Source of the DNA: Brachynemurus nebulosus
Taxonomy: Eukaryota; Arthropoda; Insecta; Neuroptera; Myrmeleontidae
Assembly: GCA_035578155.1 (NCBI GenBank)
Contig: JAPWDM010000006.1
Coordinates: forward strand, 15,578,305 to 15,642,304
Direction: 5' to 3'
Length of the DNA: 64,000 nucleotides
Shown: piece by piece, positions 1 through 13,330 of the stretch
Layout: each line of letters opens with the position of its first letter
How positions within the stretch are numbered: position 1 is the stretch's first letter
The notes under the pieces: generated by a model
Told to the model about the DNA's origin: nothing
What the model saw: only the letters and a program-made list of their open reading frames with translations
Databases searched by the model: none
Position numbers and translations under genes: made by a program

Positions 1-162
1 GTTTCGCATAATAAGAGATTACTGTCATAGAAAAGTTGAGTCAAATCGAAGAAAATTTTTACTACATGTGCTTCTTTTGATAAATTTTTGTTGGTTCGTG
101 TTGGGCGTTCACTTTTTTCAGTACAATTTTCCCCGTTTTCCCCAAGAAAAAGTTCACTAAAA

Positions 163-303
163 GAAATTATCCGTAACCGTAACCGTATCCGAAATATTAT
201 CCGATATTATTATATATCCATAATAGAAACCGAAACCGAAAAAATGTTTTTAAATATCTGTATCCGTATCCGTATCCGAAATTTCATATCCATAACATCC
301 CTA
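163..303 (-). mobile_element. hAT-like terminal fragment with TCCGTA word repeats
   Basis: Degenerate TCCGTA/CCGTAAC hexamers (about 165-300) stop at a sharp edge whose reverse complement is TAGGGATGTTATGGATATG. The first eight bases equal the terminus of the complete hAT element at 42775. No matching left end is visible, so this is a single-ended or truncated copy. The short open frame running through it only reflects the repeats. The hAT assignment is inferred from the terminus. Confidence 0.45.
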
Positions 304-1000
304 CCACAAATGTCCCAATATTTTTCCAATTAACCACTTGATCCGTACAAAACCATTAGCATTTTAATCATTATTACGTCACTGTTTATATTCGATTTAC
401 TTTTTACATTCGTTTGGCATAATGTGGCATTTAGAGAGAGGTATATATGTATATGTAGCCGAAGACGATCGGTGAACAATTTTACAAAATGATTGATTAT
501 ACAAAAGAGAGGAAAAAAAAACTGGAGCAACCAATTTTTCCAAGAATATAAAATCTATATAATATATTCATGATTTAAATTACTGTTTTCTAAGATATAT
601 GTACGTACACGGTAGTCGTATAATACGTCTACATATACATAATATTACAGCCTTTGTACGGTATAATCACTGTAATTATATTCTAGAGAGAACTAAAATA
701 AAAATAAATGATGTTACCGGAGTGATTTTATCGAAAGCGGAATAGGAATTCGCGGAACCAAAAGAGTCAAAGTTTTAAGAGCAAATGTACGCAGTGACAT
801 CCGCATTGTGGACACGATAAAAAAAAAATTGTAAGTGTGCTTAAGACCACACGACCGAAGTAAAAATTTCTATGACAATCTTGTAAACGATTCCAAATAA
901 CATAAATATACGAATATTCTGTTGATAGATTTTATTGGCCTATTCGCGGTTACGGATAGATAATATGCGAAACCATTAATGCGGTAAATGCAAATAATAA
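304..1000. other. AT-rich interval, no feature seen
   Basis: No coding signal, tandem repeat or clear inverted terminus was found. Only short, shadow-like open frames occur. Confidence 0.6.
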
Positions 1001-1490
1001 AATAGAATATTGTGAAATAAGTGCGGGAAATTGTCGAATGCCCGCGAAAGCGAAATTGAGCGCACGAAAATAGTGAGTACGCTCATTCGCTTGAGTAGGC
1101 AATCGACAATCCTGCACGAGTTGCACATACTATTTTTTATTACGAATATCACATACTTTTTTCTATTATTATTACTATTTTTGACATATTTATTACTTTT
1201 TAAAATAATATTTTTAGTGTTCGTCTATTTTTTCTGAATTAAATATTGTTTAAATGACTTTGTTGGTTGTTTCTATAGAAATAATTATGAATTATTTATT
1301 AAATGTAATATCAAGAGGCGGCTTTGCGTGTTTTATTGTCAATTTGCGTGTGGAAAGTTTACTTTCCGCACGCAAAAAAATATGCAGGAAGAGTACAGTG
1401 GGCAAACAGTTATTTTGCGTACAGAAATGTGTGTGCACAGAAGTGTGTGCGCCAAGTTAGTAACTCTCCCGTATGATTAATAAAAAATTA
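1001..1490 (+). mobile_element. Hairpin-bearing repeat family F, copy 1
   Basis: One of four copies (also near 18728, 24271 reversed, and 57153). The copy opens with AATAAGTGCGGGAAATTGTCG, whose first ~55 bases can pair with ~1085-1120 (GCAATCGACAATC). It ends with a second hairpin around TTTGCGTG...CACGCAAA and the terminus CTCCCGTATGATTAATAAA. TGCGGGA recurs inverted near both ends (TGCGGGA/TCCCGYA). No transposase is present. It looks like a non-autonomous fold-back element. Open frames within it (1031-1237, 1254-1460) are not genes. Confidence 0.7.
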
Positions 1491-3178
1491 TTTTCAAACC
1501 GAGTTCAAGATTAAATGCCAACAGACTGGAGCCAATGTTTCCAAATTGATACTGAATGTGTTTCGAATTGTTTTAATTTTAAAATTTATTTTGGTTTCCA
1601 TAGATTTTTTTAATTTCTAGTAGTTTGAAAAGGACAGAAATTAACTGATAGGTATTAATAATGAAAGTAAATTGAAGTTATTTTTACCTAATTTTTAGTG
1701 AATAGAAATTAATATTAATTTAACCGAAGAATACTAGCATATAAACTTATTTTGTGAAATTTCATCTTAAATTTTGAAATAATATTTAGTTATAATTACT
1801 TGATCTAATTTCACTAAAGCTAATTTTACTAAATAATTTCACTAAAAAATTGTAACTCTTGACACTTACGAACCGGAAATTCCAAATTGGAACCGGAATC
1901 CGACAATCAGAGGTTCAATCGAAATCATTCGGAATTAAAACCGAAACTTATGTAACATCACCAGTAAGAACATTATATATAATAGTTTAACGATTAACAA
2001 TTCAACTTGTTGGTGGTGGAATGTAATTGTTAGAGCTATTATGTTAAATTATTCATAATTGTTAATTAAGTTGTATCGTGCAGAAACATTTTTTAACAGA
2101 ATGATTTACAATAATGTTCTCTTATTGATTTGTTAAGTTAACCGACATTTAAATGGGATTATATATGCACCTACAGTAGACCCCCTGTAATACAACATGG
2201 CTTTCTGGCAAAAAAAATTTTCACTCGGTATCAAGAGTCACAACTTTTGTGGTGAATAACATGTTTTTTAATGACATAAGTTAAAGACAACATTTATTTA
2301 CAAAAATATATCTGCATTTCGTAACTGTTATTCGAGTTTTTGTTGAGAATCGCCAAAGCGCTTGGAGATTGCAAAGAAAAAAATTTTTGAAACCAGAATG
2401 GCAATAATTTTGGCAGTGCACGACTTTAACAATAAATTTTTAATTTTTTTTTCTAAGAAATACCCATTAAAATGCATAGTGATAAAGGAAAGTAAGAAAA
2501 TGTAAGAAATTTGAACATTAATCTGCGATAAAGTTACTTATTGACTGTTTTAAGCATTTAATCAGTACACTGCATAGGTTTTGTTTACAATCTTGATCTA
2601 GTTATGAAGATTTTAAATATTTTTTAGTTGTGCAATCTCTTTAAAGTGGTCCCTATCCACCGCATAAAAAAGGATATACTATATTAAAAAACTGAAATAC
2701 TGAGAGTGATAAATTTAGTTGTTCTTTTTTTTTTACAAAATTTAGAGACAATTTGTTCTTTTCGATAAATTTAATGTAGATAATTATACCAATAATAAAA
2801 TGTGTGTATATTATTTACATTCACAGGAATTTTGAGGAAAAAAAGGTTACATAGCTTGAAGGAAATTGTATATTTGGAAAATTTTTAATAAATACCAAAA
2901 ATTTTACTTACTCGTTGTTTATTAATATAAATTCCAATCAATTTTATAATATTTTAATAATATTAACAATTTATTATTTTATAAATATAAGTACGCAATT
3001 AAGGAAAATGTGAGACTTAATTTAAAATAAATAAAAAAGTTTAAATATCGATTTCAAATAAAACATTTATTTATCGATTTCAAATAAAACATTAATTTCT
3101 TATACAGTATGTTTGAAAATAAAAGCTAACCCTAAGAAAGTATACAGTAACAATATACCGTCGTGTCTGTCGATCAAA
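1491..3178. other. AT-rich interval with one MITE fragment
   Basis: Mostly unique AT-rich DNA. Near 2646-2672 the reverse complement reads ATGCGGTGGATAGGGAC, the terminal segment of the TIR element at 43665, so a fragment of that family lies here on the minus strand. Near 2175 the phrase CAGTAGACCCCCTG resembles a transposon terminus, but no partner was found. Confidence 0.5.
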
Positions 3179-3250
3179 GGATTGTTGATCTAATGACAAG
3201 ACACCTGGCTAGTTACCGGGAGATCCTGGGTTCGATTCCCAGACGATCCG
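3179..3250 (+). tRNA. tRNA-Thr(AGT)-like sequence, probably pseudo or SINE-derived
   Basis: A 72-nt cloverleaf can be drawn. The acceptor GGATTGT (3179-3185) pairs with ACGATCC (3243-3249), one G-T wobble. The anticodon stem CCTGG/CCGGG closes a 7-nt loop CTAGTTA with anticodon AGT at 3211-3213. The T arm CTGGG TTCGATT CCCAG is perfect and holds a good B box. The D arm is poor: a 3-bp stem TCT/AGA, with no GG in its loop, so the A box is weak. This suggests a tRNA pseudogene or the head of a tRNA-derived SINE rather than a working tRNA. No second copy was seen in the window. Confidence 0.45.
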
Positions 3251-3843
3251 GATAATTTTTGTAATCACTTTATGATTTTTAATTTTCAGATTAATAAGAA
3301 AATTTGCATACAATTATAAATTTTATCAACATAAATCAATATCGTTTGTTGACTGATTTTTGTAAAATCCGTCAGCAGGGCGGGGCCTTCAGAAACACGG
3401 GGCCTAGTGCGGTCAAATCGGCTCTCTAGTCACCCTAACAATAAATAAATGGAACATTGAATAAAAAAAAGATACTCACCTATATTTTATAATGCAATTT
3501 CTTGTTTCGTGTTTGAATAAAAAAAGAAAATTAGTGCGAGCGACCTCCATTACTGAAAAAGAATGTACATATAAAAAGGTTAATAATAATAATGGCCCCA
3601 ATGGCTTTTACACATCATACCCATCAGACCCATCGGTCTGCCATGTCGGTCCAACGTTCGTTGTATGGAAAATTATATCAAAGAATAATTAATCAAAATG
3701 AGTTGGAAAAAAATTTGATGACAGGTTGTTTTTTTTTTTTTTTATTTCAAATGAATCAGTCACAGTAATAATGTTATGTGATCCATCCCCAGTCCTGTGT
3801 ACATATACTACACACACAGAACATTATAGAAGCAGCCAAAATA
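3251..3843. other. Interval with a hAT-like end; no gene established
   Basis: At about 3400-3438 the reverse complement reads TTAGGGTGACTAGAGAGCCG, which resembles a hAT terminus; its partner was not found. A minus-strand ATG-to-donor stretch (3480-3550) was considered and rejected. A T tract lies near 3727-3743. Confidence 0.35.
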
Positions 3844-3985
3844 CAGAGTGAAAAATTTGTGTTAAAATTAACACATTTCATATATGGTCCAGAACAGTCT
3901 ACTCAATATTTTGTGTTATTTTAACACAAAGCATATGTGTCAAATCTATACACAAGATTTGTGTCAATAATTAATCATACATCGG
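3844..3985 (+). mobile_element. Palindromic MITE family M1, copy 1
   Basis: After a TA the element begins CAGAGTGAAAAATTTGTGTT. It carries several inverted TGTGTTAAAAT / ATTTTAACACA blocks. The reverse complement of 26845-27002 matches it almost throughout, including GGTCCAGAACAGTCTACTCA-like and ACACAAGATTTGTG-like segments. It is a small non-autonomous element with no coding capacity. Confidence 0.65.
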
Positions 3986-5268
3986 CGTCATTTTGACGAA
4001 TGGACATTTTACAGAGAGTTTTAGAGTTTGTTTGCAAAAAACATTTTTTTTTACATAACAATACTACAAAAGCGAACAAAAAACATTTAAAATAATTGAA
4101 TTTGGAAAAATTTCTTAATATAAATATTTATTAATTTTTTTAATCTTTTTATCAAAGCATATTTTGTTATAAAAATTAATAAATAAAAAATAGATAAATA
4201 CATCAATTGTATCATAAGACATGTCTTTCAAATAATTAATTTATGAACTATTATGAGTCGGTGGACATGTGTGACTTTACAGAATGTGAAATTTCTCGGT
4301 CACAAATATTCCCTTAGATATGTAGTTATTTCCTCATTAGGCACATTTGTAAATTTTTTAAGATTTGTTAGTAATTTTTCGAATAAGATCTCAAAAAATA
4401 ATAAAAATTAAAATATTTTCCACAAAATAAATCATTTATCTTTAATTAAGTCACTTGAAACGCATTCTTTGGTTTTCGATTCAATATATTAAAACTTCAG
4501 TATTATGTCGTCTCTATAAGTCAAATAGCTGCAATCAGCTTTCACATTATCATAATCATTGAATAAATTAATTAAAACATCCATATCTTTAATAAATTTT
4601 AGAAAAATTACGAAAACTTTTATATGAGTAGTACAAAATAAAAAAAAGAAAAACATAGTTTAATCATACATCATCGTCCTTTTGACGCACCCTATTTCAA
4701 TATAAACAAAACGACAGCAACTATAAACAAAATTTATACATTTGCTGTGTTATAATAACAAATAAATTCGATAACAGAAGTTTCACAACAAGCTGGCAAC
4801 GACAGGTTGTAGTATTGGAGCAGGTAGAGAAGTTCGTTCGTCATTTTGACGAACGACATCTATATATTGGTCCCTAGTTAACTAAATTTAATTTATGTCA
4901 CACTGTACACAAATATCAGACTGTACATAAACCCGACCACCTTAAATAATAATAATAATAAAAGTAGCAAATTAAAAACAATTATTTCATGATTCCGTTT
5001 GACAAGTAGTAAAACAAAAATTTTATTGTAACACAGTGTACATTGCCATTAAAGTAAAAAGCCAGCAGGTATTCAAAACTTTCATAACCATACATAAGTT
5101 AGTACAATATATACCTAACTGTGAGCAAACAGTTTCCACTGTACCAGAGCCAAGTCCCGGTTGATAAAGTTAACTAAATAAAACTTTTATTATTATTGAG
5201 TTGACGTTCAATGAATTCCATTCATTTGCTTCACATAAAAGTTGACGTCACAGTAAAAATTACTCATA
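3986..5268. other. AT-rich interval with three CGTC..GACG palindromes
   Basis: CGTCATTTTGACGA-type palindromes occur at 3986-3999, 4675-4688 (one arm decayed) and about 4839-4852. The first two share the leader TTAATCATACATC. A short AAT repeat lies near 4949. Otherwise nothing was recognised. Confidence 0.45.
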
Positions 5269-6262
5269 GTCGGAGAGCTGGCGACATTCGGGGTCAAACA
5301 GTTTTATAGTTGAAAATTACAGATTTACTTGTAGACAATGTAATCGCTTGCTTTGGTCAGCAATCACAATAGACTCACAATCAGATTAATCTTTTTTTTT
5401 CAAGTTCAAATTTTACGTAAAGTAAAAGTAGCTATATAACATATACAAAGAGAAAAAAAATCTTTTAAGTCAGCTGTGACAGTAATATTTTTTATTTCGT
5501 ATAAGTACAATTAGTGTCACTTTGCTACTCCATAGGATATACACTGGACAAAAGACCAAACATTTTCAAAATTCTTTGGTGGTACCAATTTTCACTACAG
5601 CTGATGCCAGGTGTCATCGTATATTTAAAACAGGACAAACGAGTATCTAAATTTCAATTTTGAGGGTATCCACACAATAAATTGCCGTAAGATATGAAAC
5701 GTCTAATGACCCTGAATGTATAGGTATTTTTGAATTTCACTAAAAGTTGCTAAAAACACGACTACCGTTTTGATTTTTAGTGAATTTTCAAATTGGAAAT
5801 TCCGCCTATTATCGGCATTATCATGCCGCGACTTGAGTCCGGGACTATGACAGAAATTTGTTTTGAAGTCTCTAGAAACTGAAAATGAGATTCATTAAAA
5901 TTTGGTGAAAACGTTCCTCAGCCCAACACGTCCAATGCTCACAACATCGTTTTTTGGGCATTTTTCGTGAAGAAAATTAGTTTTTTTGTCAAACGCCAAA
6001 CTTGTGAATTTTTTTTAGATCATTGGAAAAAGGAGAAAGCTGGTTTCCGAGAAAAACTAATTTTTGTAAACGGAAATTCATTATGTTATGCAGCACGCTG
6101 TGACAGGGGTATTTTTATCACTAGGTTAAAGAACTAAAAACGAGTGTTGCGTGTTCTAGTGCAGGGCCAGTAGACAGCAACTCTCCTTACGTTTTACAGC
6201 ACTATACTGTGTGAACACCCCTATAAAACCTGTTTGACCTGGAGTGCCGTCAGCTCTCCGAC
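5269..6262. mobile_element. 994-bp TA-flanked TIR element with an older repeat inside
   Basis: Left end GTCGGAGAGCTGGCGACATT and right end (reverse complement) GTCGGAGAGCTGACGGCACT are both preceded by TA. The inverted arms run about 45 bases, through GTCAAACAG and TTTTATAG. A reverse-oriented copy of family H occupies about 5790-6130. No transposase frame is present. TA duplication and long TIRs suggest a Tc1/mariner-type non-autonomous element (inference). Confidence 0.65.
5790..6130 (-). repeat. Family H interspersed repeat, copy 1 (reversed)
   Basis: Its reverse complement matches 23034-23465: it shares the CCCCTGTCACAGCGTGCTGCAT-like start, the phrase around TTCCGTTTAC, the CAAATTT(C)..ATG middle and the ending around GTCCCGGAC and TTTCCAATTTG. 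No protein is encoded. Other pieces lie at 6960-7340, 30080-30190 and 47045-47145. Confidence 0.6.
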
Positions 6263-6959
6263 TATATTATTTCCATAAACACAAAATAACTTTTGTTCGT
6301 TTTAATGCCAGCAGCAGCTAAAACACCACGGCTGCACTAAATGGCAGTTTCACTGCTACTGGTAATAGCAGCGCAGGTAATAAAACTTAACCGAAAGATA
6401 CGATGAATATAATATATTGACAATATCGTAATTTATTATTAAGTACACTTTTATCCTCGATTTTGTAAACTGATTTACCTCACCATACGTTTTATTTTGT
6501 TACTAAATATTATTTTAACTAAACGACCGTCGTAAATGGAAAAGTTTTTATGCAAATGAAGCATTGAATTTAGGTGCAGTAATAATTATTGACTATTGTT
6601 AACCGAAAAGTAAGTTTCTCGTCAAAATTTAAAAGCTTTTTAGAATAATTTTATTACATCATCGTAAAGAGTTGAAAAAATCAGATGAAAAACACATTTT
6701 TAAACCATTATTTCATATCACAACGGATTTTTAAAACAACTTAGAAAATTGGTGATTTTTTCGTTCATGGAATGAACTTAGAAGTAACAAAAATGATGTG
6801 CGTGGCGTAAAAAAGTTCAGCAAATTTCTTAGATTTTTCTCAAAAGCTAGTTTACTTAGAACAATTTTTTAAGAGCTTATCTTATGAAATTTTTACGCCC
6901 TTTCCGATGGTGTAAAAAAAAAAATAAAAAAAATTTTTTAATTCTGGCCAAATGTGGCA

Positions 6960-7340
<381 letters not shown>

Positions 7341-7856
7341 AAAAGACTAAATTAATATAATAGCAGTAAAGAAAAAATGAAAATTTATAAGCTTATGCGA
7401 GTAAATTCTCAGTGGGAAAAGCAGATAGTTTTATTTATATCCTTAAGAAACAATTTATTTTTAGTAAATATAGATAAAAATACAATACGAAAAGAAAATA
7501 AAACAGTAAAGATGCCGAAAAAACTCGAAACAAATCCCATGATAATGCAAATAAAGTTGGATTAGAGCGAGATATGAAGTATTTATTTATAAAGAAAATT
7601 TTAATACGATAATTTTCGAATTTTGTTATTTAAGACGAAATTATCGGTTAAACGTTAGAGATTTACAAAACACTATTTATAATAAGGTGCGAGTAAAATT
7701 TACTTAAGTGATTATTTTATCATTAGTAACTAATAACGTGTAATACCATAGATTAATACAATAATATATTGGCATAGCCAATTGCATGAACTTATAGTAA
7801 ACGACAAAAATGGCTGATATAGTTTATACTCATGAATTTTGTAAAATTTTATTAGC
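7341..7856. other. AT-rich interval, no feature seen
   Basis: A 62-codon frame (7377-7565) has AT-driven Lys/Asn composition and no flanking splice or polyadenylation logic. No repeat was recognised. Confidence 0.5.
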
Positions 7857-7957
7857 AAATTATAATATAGCTACAAATATAATAAAATTGTAACTAGACC
7901 ATGTTTGTACGTGGAATACTATTTGAAAATTGTAACTGTGGTGTAGATAGTCGTTGA
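7857..7957 (+). mobile_element. Helitron-like 5' end remnant
   Basis: The segment around ATATAATAAAATTGTAACTAG, GACCATGTTTGTACGT and GTAGATAGTCGTTGA lines up with the 5' end of the Helitron-like element at 57772 (ATAATAAAACTGTAACGAG, ACCGTTTCTGTACAT, GTAAATAGTTATCGATG). No 3' end follows, because a different element (7958) abuts it. Confidence 0.5.
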
Positions 7958-9916
7958 CAGGGCCGGATTTATAGAGCACGGTAAAGAATGCTGCCCCTGA
8001 AAAGAAATCCGAAAATGAAATTTTTCGAGACTAAAATACTGCTACAGCCTCTGTAGGTATATATACCGAGTTAAAATTAATATAACTAAGTTTAAATAAT
8101 AAAAAAGAAGACATCAAGAATGTTGTGAATAAATTGAATAATTTGAACAATATTAAATATTAATCATTTAACTATAACCACTCTATCTTTCATTACAGTC
8201 AAAGAATTACCGTTTTCACCGTCAACCATTACAGATTTCATTACATTCTCACGTAGAGTTAACCTCACTAAAGTTTTATTATCCCTTAAGGTATATGGGG
8301 CATGGGGCGAAACAGTCAGGTACAAAAGTATATCTCAAAAAAAATTTATTTTATCAAAAATTAGATAATGTATTAATATTCTTCAGTTATTATATTTGTA
8401 TACCACTTGTTTCTTTTAATTTCCGCGCGCTTATTTTGTAACAATATAAACGCATTGTTGAAAAAGCGTTGTAAGAACGTTGTAAAATGATGTTTTTAAA
8501 TTATATTTCAAAAACGGAGCGGCCAATAATTTTATAACATATTAAATATTTATCAAATTCCTTTGACACGATTTCATTTTATTCAAAAAAAATAGAGTTT
8601 CCCCATAAGAGTCCGTGTTAAAATTACAAAGCTTTGAAACCGTTTTTCTCAAAATTGGGGTGGTCACTTTTTCTTCGATAAGGTTTCGTACTATTGATAT
8701 TGAGTTAAATAAACGTCTAGAGAAGTTCCGTTAAAATACGGACAAATAAGGTTTGTGCGGGGTCCTTTTTTATCAAATTTCAACATGATAAAGACAAAAT
8801 AAACGTAACTTTATTGACATTTTCATCTTTTAGCAATCGCGAAAAAATTTGTTTTCGACTCAACAGATTACTCCCTCGACCCTCCTCGAGAACATTTCAA
8901 AGAGTTTTCAAATTCGTTAAGAACGAAATAATATCGATACAATTCGGCGGTAACACAATCAAAAACACGGAACGTATGTCATATAAAGAGATATTTGGGC
9001 GCACCAAAACATAAAGGGAAACCTAAAGGTATACATAAAAAAAAAGAAACGGGACGGCAATATCAGTTTGTATAAATAACTTCTATTACAATTTTTATTT
9101 GCATATTCCATTTACCGCCGCAGGTGTCGGTGAAATGTTAAACAAATGCAAATTTCGCAAAAAAACCTTTTTTTGTAGGTTTTTTTTTTCTTAAACTACA
9201 CAACTTCTTATATACATACATGTAAGTATATGCGACATCTTGACAAGAATACGTTTATTTCAGTACTGCGCAAATAAAGATATTTATTATTAATTAATTT
9301 ATTTTTCGTTAATTAAATTATTTTAAAAACGTTAATTTTTTTTTAATATTTTAATCAGATTAATTAATGTTAGATAAATAAAATAAAAAACGTAGTCATC
9401 ACCTAATATGTCATTGGTCGATTTGAATACCAAATAATTTCAAAAGTTCTGAACAAAGGCTGGTTTTTTTTATAGGTGCATTTCAAATTTCATATTATTG
9501 AAAATATGCGTTATTAGTTAACAGTTTTTTTTTTCGCATGAATATTAAATTAATTCATTATTATTATTGTACGTATAAAAAATATTGAGCCATTACCGCC
9601 GACCTATCGTAAGCGACACTTCTATCGAAATTGAAATTTTTATTGTAACATTTTAAAATGTAACGGATCCACCCATTGTTAACGTTTCCCTCTAAAAACC
9701 ATTAATTACGGAGTTATAGCTATGTTAAGTTTTTTTCATTTAATAGCACATTTCTATGTAAAAATATTTAAAAATACCTTCTGTCCACAGTCTCGATTAG
9801 GAGTCCGGAGAAAGTGAGACGAGATTTTTTATTTGTGTTTTTTCATCAATTTTCTTTTTGGGGACAAAAATTTTTTTGTTGTGCCCGGGGATCTGTCATT
9901 TCTCTCACCGGCCCTG
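7958..9916. mobile_element. Possible 1.96-kb hAT-like element (CAGGGCCGG ends)
   Basis: Begins CAGGGCCGG and ends CCGGCCCTG, a 9-bp inverted terminal match typical of some hAT elements. The immediate 8-bp flanks (GTCGTTGA and TTCACAGT) do not match, so either the ends belong to two elements or the duplication has decayed. The interior is AT-rich. The 66-codon frame at 8814-9014 has no recognisable transposase motif. Confidence 0.35.
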
Positions 9917-10655
9917 TTCACAGTATCTAGATACATTCGAACAACAATGCTTTGTAAGCTTTATGAGAAAATAGTAAGCAGTTTAGCACAAACAAACATT
10001 TAAAAAGTTGTTTTATAAATTAATATTTATACGGAAATCTTACAAAATGATTGATTATGTTTCAGAGTATAGATGTCACAACTTGTTCGGTACCATTCGG
10101 CAGCTAATAGTTTTGTAGATACTAATCAAAGTACCTTTACCTTATTTGTGTATCACAAAGTCGAACAGGAGTAACAGGTTGTCATCAAAAATAATTGCTT
10201 ACCTAATAAATTGACGAATATTCATAGTTACGTTGAAAATTATTTACACTTTTTACGTATTTATGTTTACTTTTATAGTCTGTCAATAAGTTTTAAGTAA
10301 AGGGAGATATTACGTGCAATGTCATGCTCATCAATACGTAAAGTTTCATTTTATATCAGTTTAACCAGTTTCCACTGCGCATCTTGTGTTCAGACGTATA
10401 ATTATTCATGTCAGCATGTAATGTGTATTTGGTTAGTGCGTAAATATGTATGTATAATACTAGCATGTTATAAATATGTAAAAATTACTTGTCCTGTCTT
10501 ATACTTTACCTTGTTTTTACATATGAAATTTTTATATTTTCACATATGTAAACTGCGCATTTGAGGTACTTCAATAAATAACGAAAATTTTTTCGTAAGA
10601 TGATAAAATAAAAGATGTTTTCTTATGTGATAGATTAAAATTTTCTACGCACTGA
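9917..10655. other. AT-rich interval, no feature seen
   Basis: Contains one 81-codon frame (10319-10564) without recognisable domains. No repeat family member was identified. Confidence 0.5.
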
Positions 10656-11367
10656 CACAGTGGTCCAATTTCAAAAAAAAACACAGACAAAAATCAGAAA
10701 TTAGTTTGAGTAAAACGAAAAATGGTACAGAAGGGTTTTCACGGTCGCTGATTATGAATTTGATAATATTATTATGAAAATTCAAAATGGCGGGTCCAAA
10801 ACAGCGGAATTAGTTTTATTGAAATCGTATATAAAGGTTTTCACGGTCACTGATTATGCCTATGGAGTGAGACAAGAAAAACTTGAAATTGTTGTAAAAA
10901 ACGAATGGGCACATTGGGGCAAGAATTTTTTTTTTAAAATAATTTTATACTTCATACTTTGTTACAAAAAAAAAAAAACGCAAGCTATCAAACTCGATCA
11001 AACTTATAACTATTTCTTATAAACAAACACATTAACAATACAATATTTCTCTGTAATAAGTACACTCTATGGAAATATTAAAATACCATTTCCCACATAT
11101 GCATAACGATTTCTCACCTTCATTTTTAACTTCCATCACCATTGATTTCAAAAACACACGTGCAAACATACGTTATTAATGAACAACGAGAAGCTGCGTA
11201 CGAGACCGGTGCTCAGCTAGCGGTGTTTGACCTTCTCTAACATGGTAATGTAGACGGTATAAGAAACTGTCGGTTTGCACCGGGGTGCAGTTGTGTCTCC
11301 TCTACGGTATTACGGAGTAATAAATCCCGTAATTACAAACTTCACTTTTGGAAATTGGACCACTGTG
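10656..11367. mobile_element. 712-bp TIR element (CACAGTGGTCCAATTTC ends)
   Basis: Left end CACAGTGGTCCAATTTCAAA; reverse complement of the right end CACAGTGGTCCAATTTCCAA. The flanks CACTGA/CACTGT may be a target duplication. Inside is a direct repeat of a GGTTTTCACGGTCGCTGATT phrase (near 10735 and 10836). The frame at 10774-11022 is spurious. The superfamily is not determined. Confidence 0.6.
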
Positions 11368-12011
11368 CACTGTCGCCACGAAACATGTAATGACGTCATC
11401 AAAAGTCTGTTGAATGTGAAATTTCATCCCGTATTTTAATCGGATTTAATTTTTTCAATATTTTGATTATATGATCATTAGTGCACGAGGTATGGATATT
11501 ATGGAATATTTAGTGGGTGACGTGCATTTATGTGACATATTTAGTGTAGCATCTGTTGTTTACTTATGAGCTTAATTAATTCGATTGAAACCAAACATCA
11601 TTAACGTGCGCGAAACAGACAGACAATCAAGGGTATTTACTGAATATCAATAATATAATTGACGGCAATTAAGTTACTAGGTTAAATTACCGTACATAAT
11701 CAGCAGAATACTCACTAAAAAAATTTTATTTACCAAAATTCAAACGGTATATACAAAAATCTTGCTTTAAAGTGGAAAAGAGTGATAAAAACCATTGTTG
11801 AAACCAATAGAATTGAACAGATTTTAGAATAAAGAAATTTCCATTGAAGTTTCATGTTGATTTGGAAGCCTATTTTGAAGAAAAATGCAATATGATTGCT
11901 CACCTAAATCATGGGCGTGGTACTTATATCTCACGTCTCATTCAGTAGGTGGCACTGAACGTGTTTGAGATTCATAATCCATACATAGCTATTTAATGGA
12001 TGCATGTTATA
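11368..12011. other. AT-rich interval, no feature seen
   Basis: No open frame of note and no matched termini. Confidence 0.5.
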
Positions 12012-12668
12012 CAGTGTCTTTCATACACAGTGACACCCCCGCGCGCTTACTATTTGGCAGAAAACGGGAAATTTCAAAATTATGAAATATGAAATATGAA
12101 AACATATTACGGTAGCTAAATATCGGGGCGTGTTTTTTTGTGATAAAATTAAATTTTTCTATTAAAAGCAAGGCCAGCCAAATAAATGACAGGCTTCCAG
12201 AAACAACAAAATTTGTAAATATTTTGACGAGTAAAAAAAAAACTCTTCTCCGGGCTTGGAGCCCTCTTTTCAGGCTCTTGCCTTACGTGACTCTCTCTCC
12301 CGACGACCCTGATTAAAAGAGCAATATCTGTGACCATATTTTGATAATTATTGTGATTCTATAAATAAGCACATTTCAACAAAGAAGAATAGATTTATAA
12401 ATTATTTCGAATTAAGGGCCAGTTAAAGTCATATTTTGGAGAAATGGATTTTTGGGCTTTATTTTTGCCGACTATAGTAGGTACTTTGTTATCAGAATAT
12501 GTTTATTAGACCCAATTCTCAAGTTATTACAATTTTTCATATTTCACAATTTTCGAAATTTGAGTTTTTTGTTTCAATTGGCACCAATTGAATCCACTAA
12601 AATATTTCTCAAAGAATCAATCGTAAAAAAAGTTTTTCCATATGGTGCGACCTTTATGAAAGACACTG
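12012..12668. mobile_element. 657-bp TA-flanked TIR element (CAGTGTCTTTCAT ends)
   Basis: Left TA|CAGTGTCTTTCATACACAG; reverse complement of the right end TA|CAGTGTCTTTCATAAAGGT. The termini match over 16 bases with TA on each side. Two internal frames (12149-12337 minus, 12452-12730 plus) have no recognisable motif. It is probably a non-autonomous TA-specific element. Confidence 0.65.
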
Positions 12669-13330
12669 TACATGTATATATACCCACATATAGATTAATG
12701 GCAAGTACGTTACGTATGTATTCGGGCTAATTAGCCGGGAGATTATTATAAAAACTGACATTCGAGCCGAATTAAATACATTAAGACTAAGGTAAATATA
12801 TCAATGTCACTATGTTTCAATTTTCATTCGGCTCGTCGGGAAAACTCTAATTTCTAATTAATCTTCTGTTTGCTCATACAAGTACGTTATGTAATACATA
12901 TATATGGTGGCCTGTATACCCCCACGAATATGGTATGTTTCATCTATCAATTGAAAAATTAACAGACATTACTCAAAATCGAAATTAATTTTATACTTTC
13001 CATTTTTTTTTTTAAATTTTTGTTTGGTGCCTATCATTCGTCCTGTCTGTTGTTACGTTTGTTTCAAATTTTATTTTCAATGTTTTCATGACAATTTTTT
13101 CAATATTGATTTAAGGTAACCATACACGTATTTACTGTTCACAACAATTTATTTGTACATGCATGATACATCAATCACTGTTAAATTTTTTTTGTCGACA
13201 TCAAAATATTTGTATACAAACCATAAAACAGAGTGTCGCAAGGTAAATAAAAAGATTAATATTTTCTTGTGATTATGGTAGTTAATGATTCATAGCTTGA
13301 AGATTTGAATTATGTACAAACTGGTAAGTT
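12669..13330. other. AT-rich interval, no feature seen
   Basis: No coding signal or repeat member recognised. Confidence 0.5.

Noticed and set aside
3480..3550. Minus-strand ATG followed by 23 codons and AG|GTGAGT, as a first coding exon
   Set aside because: A stretch this short can be open by chance. The DNA immediately downstream is a transposon-like end and no second exon was found.
7958..9916. A complete ~2-kb hAT element
   Set aside because: Only 9 bp of the ends match and the flanking 8-mers differ, so it is listed as possible and not counted in the hAT word group.
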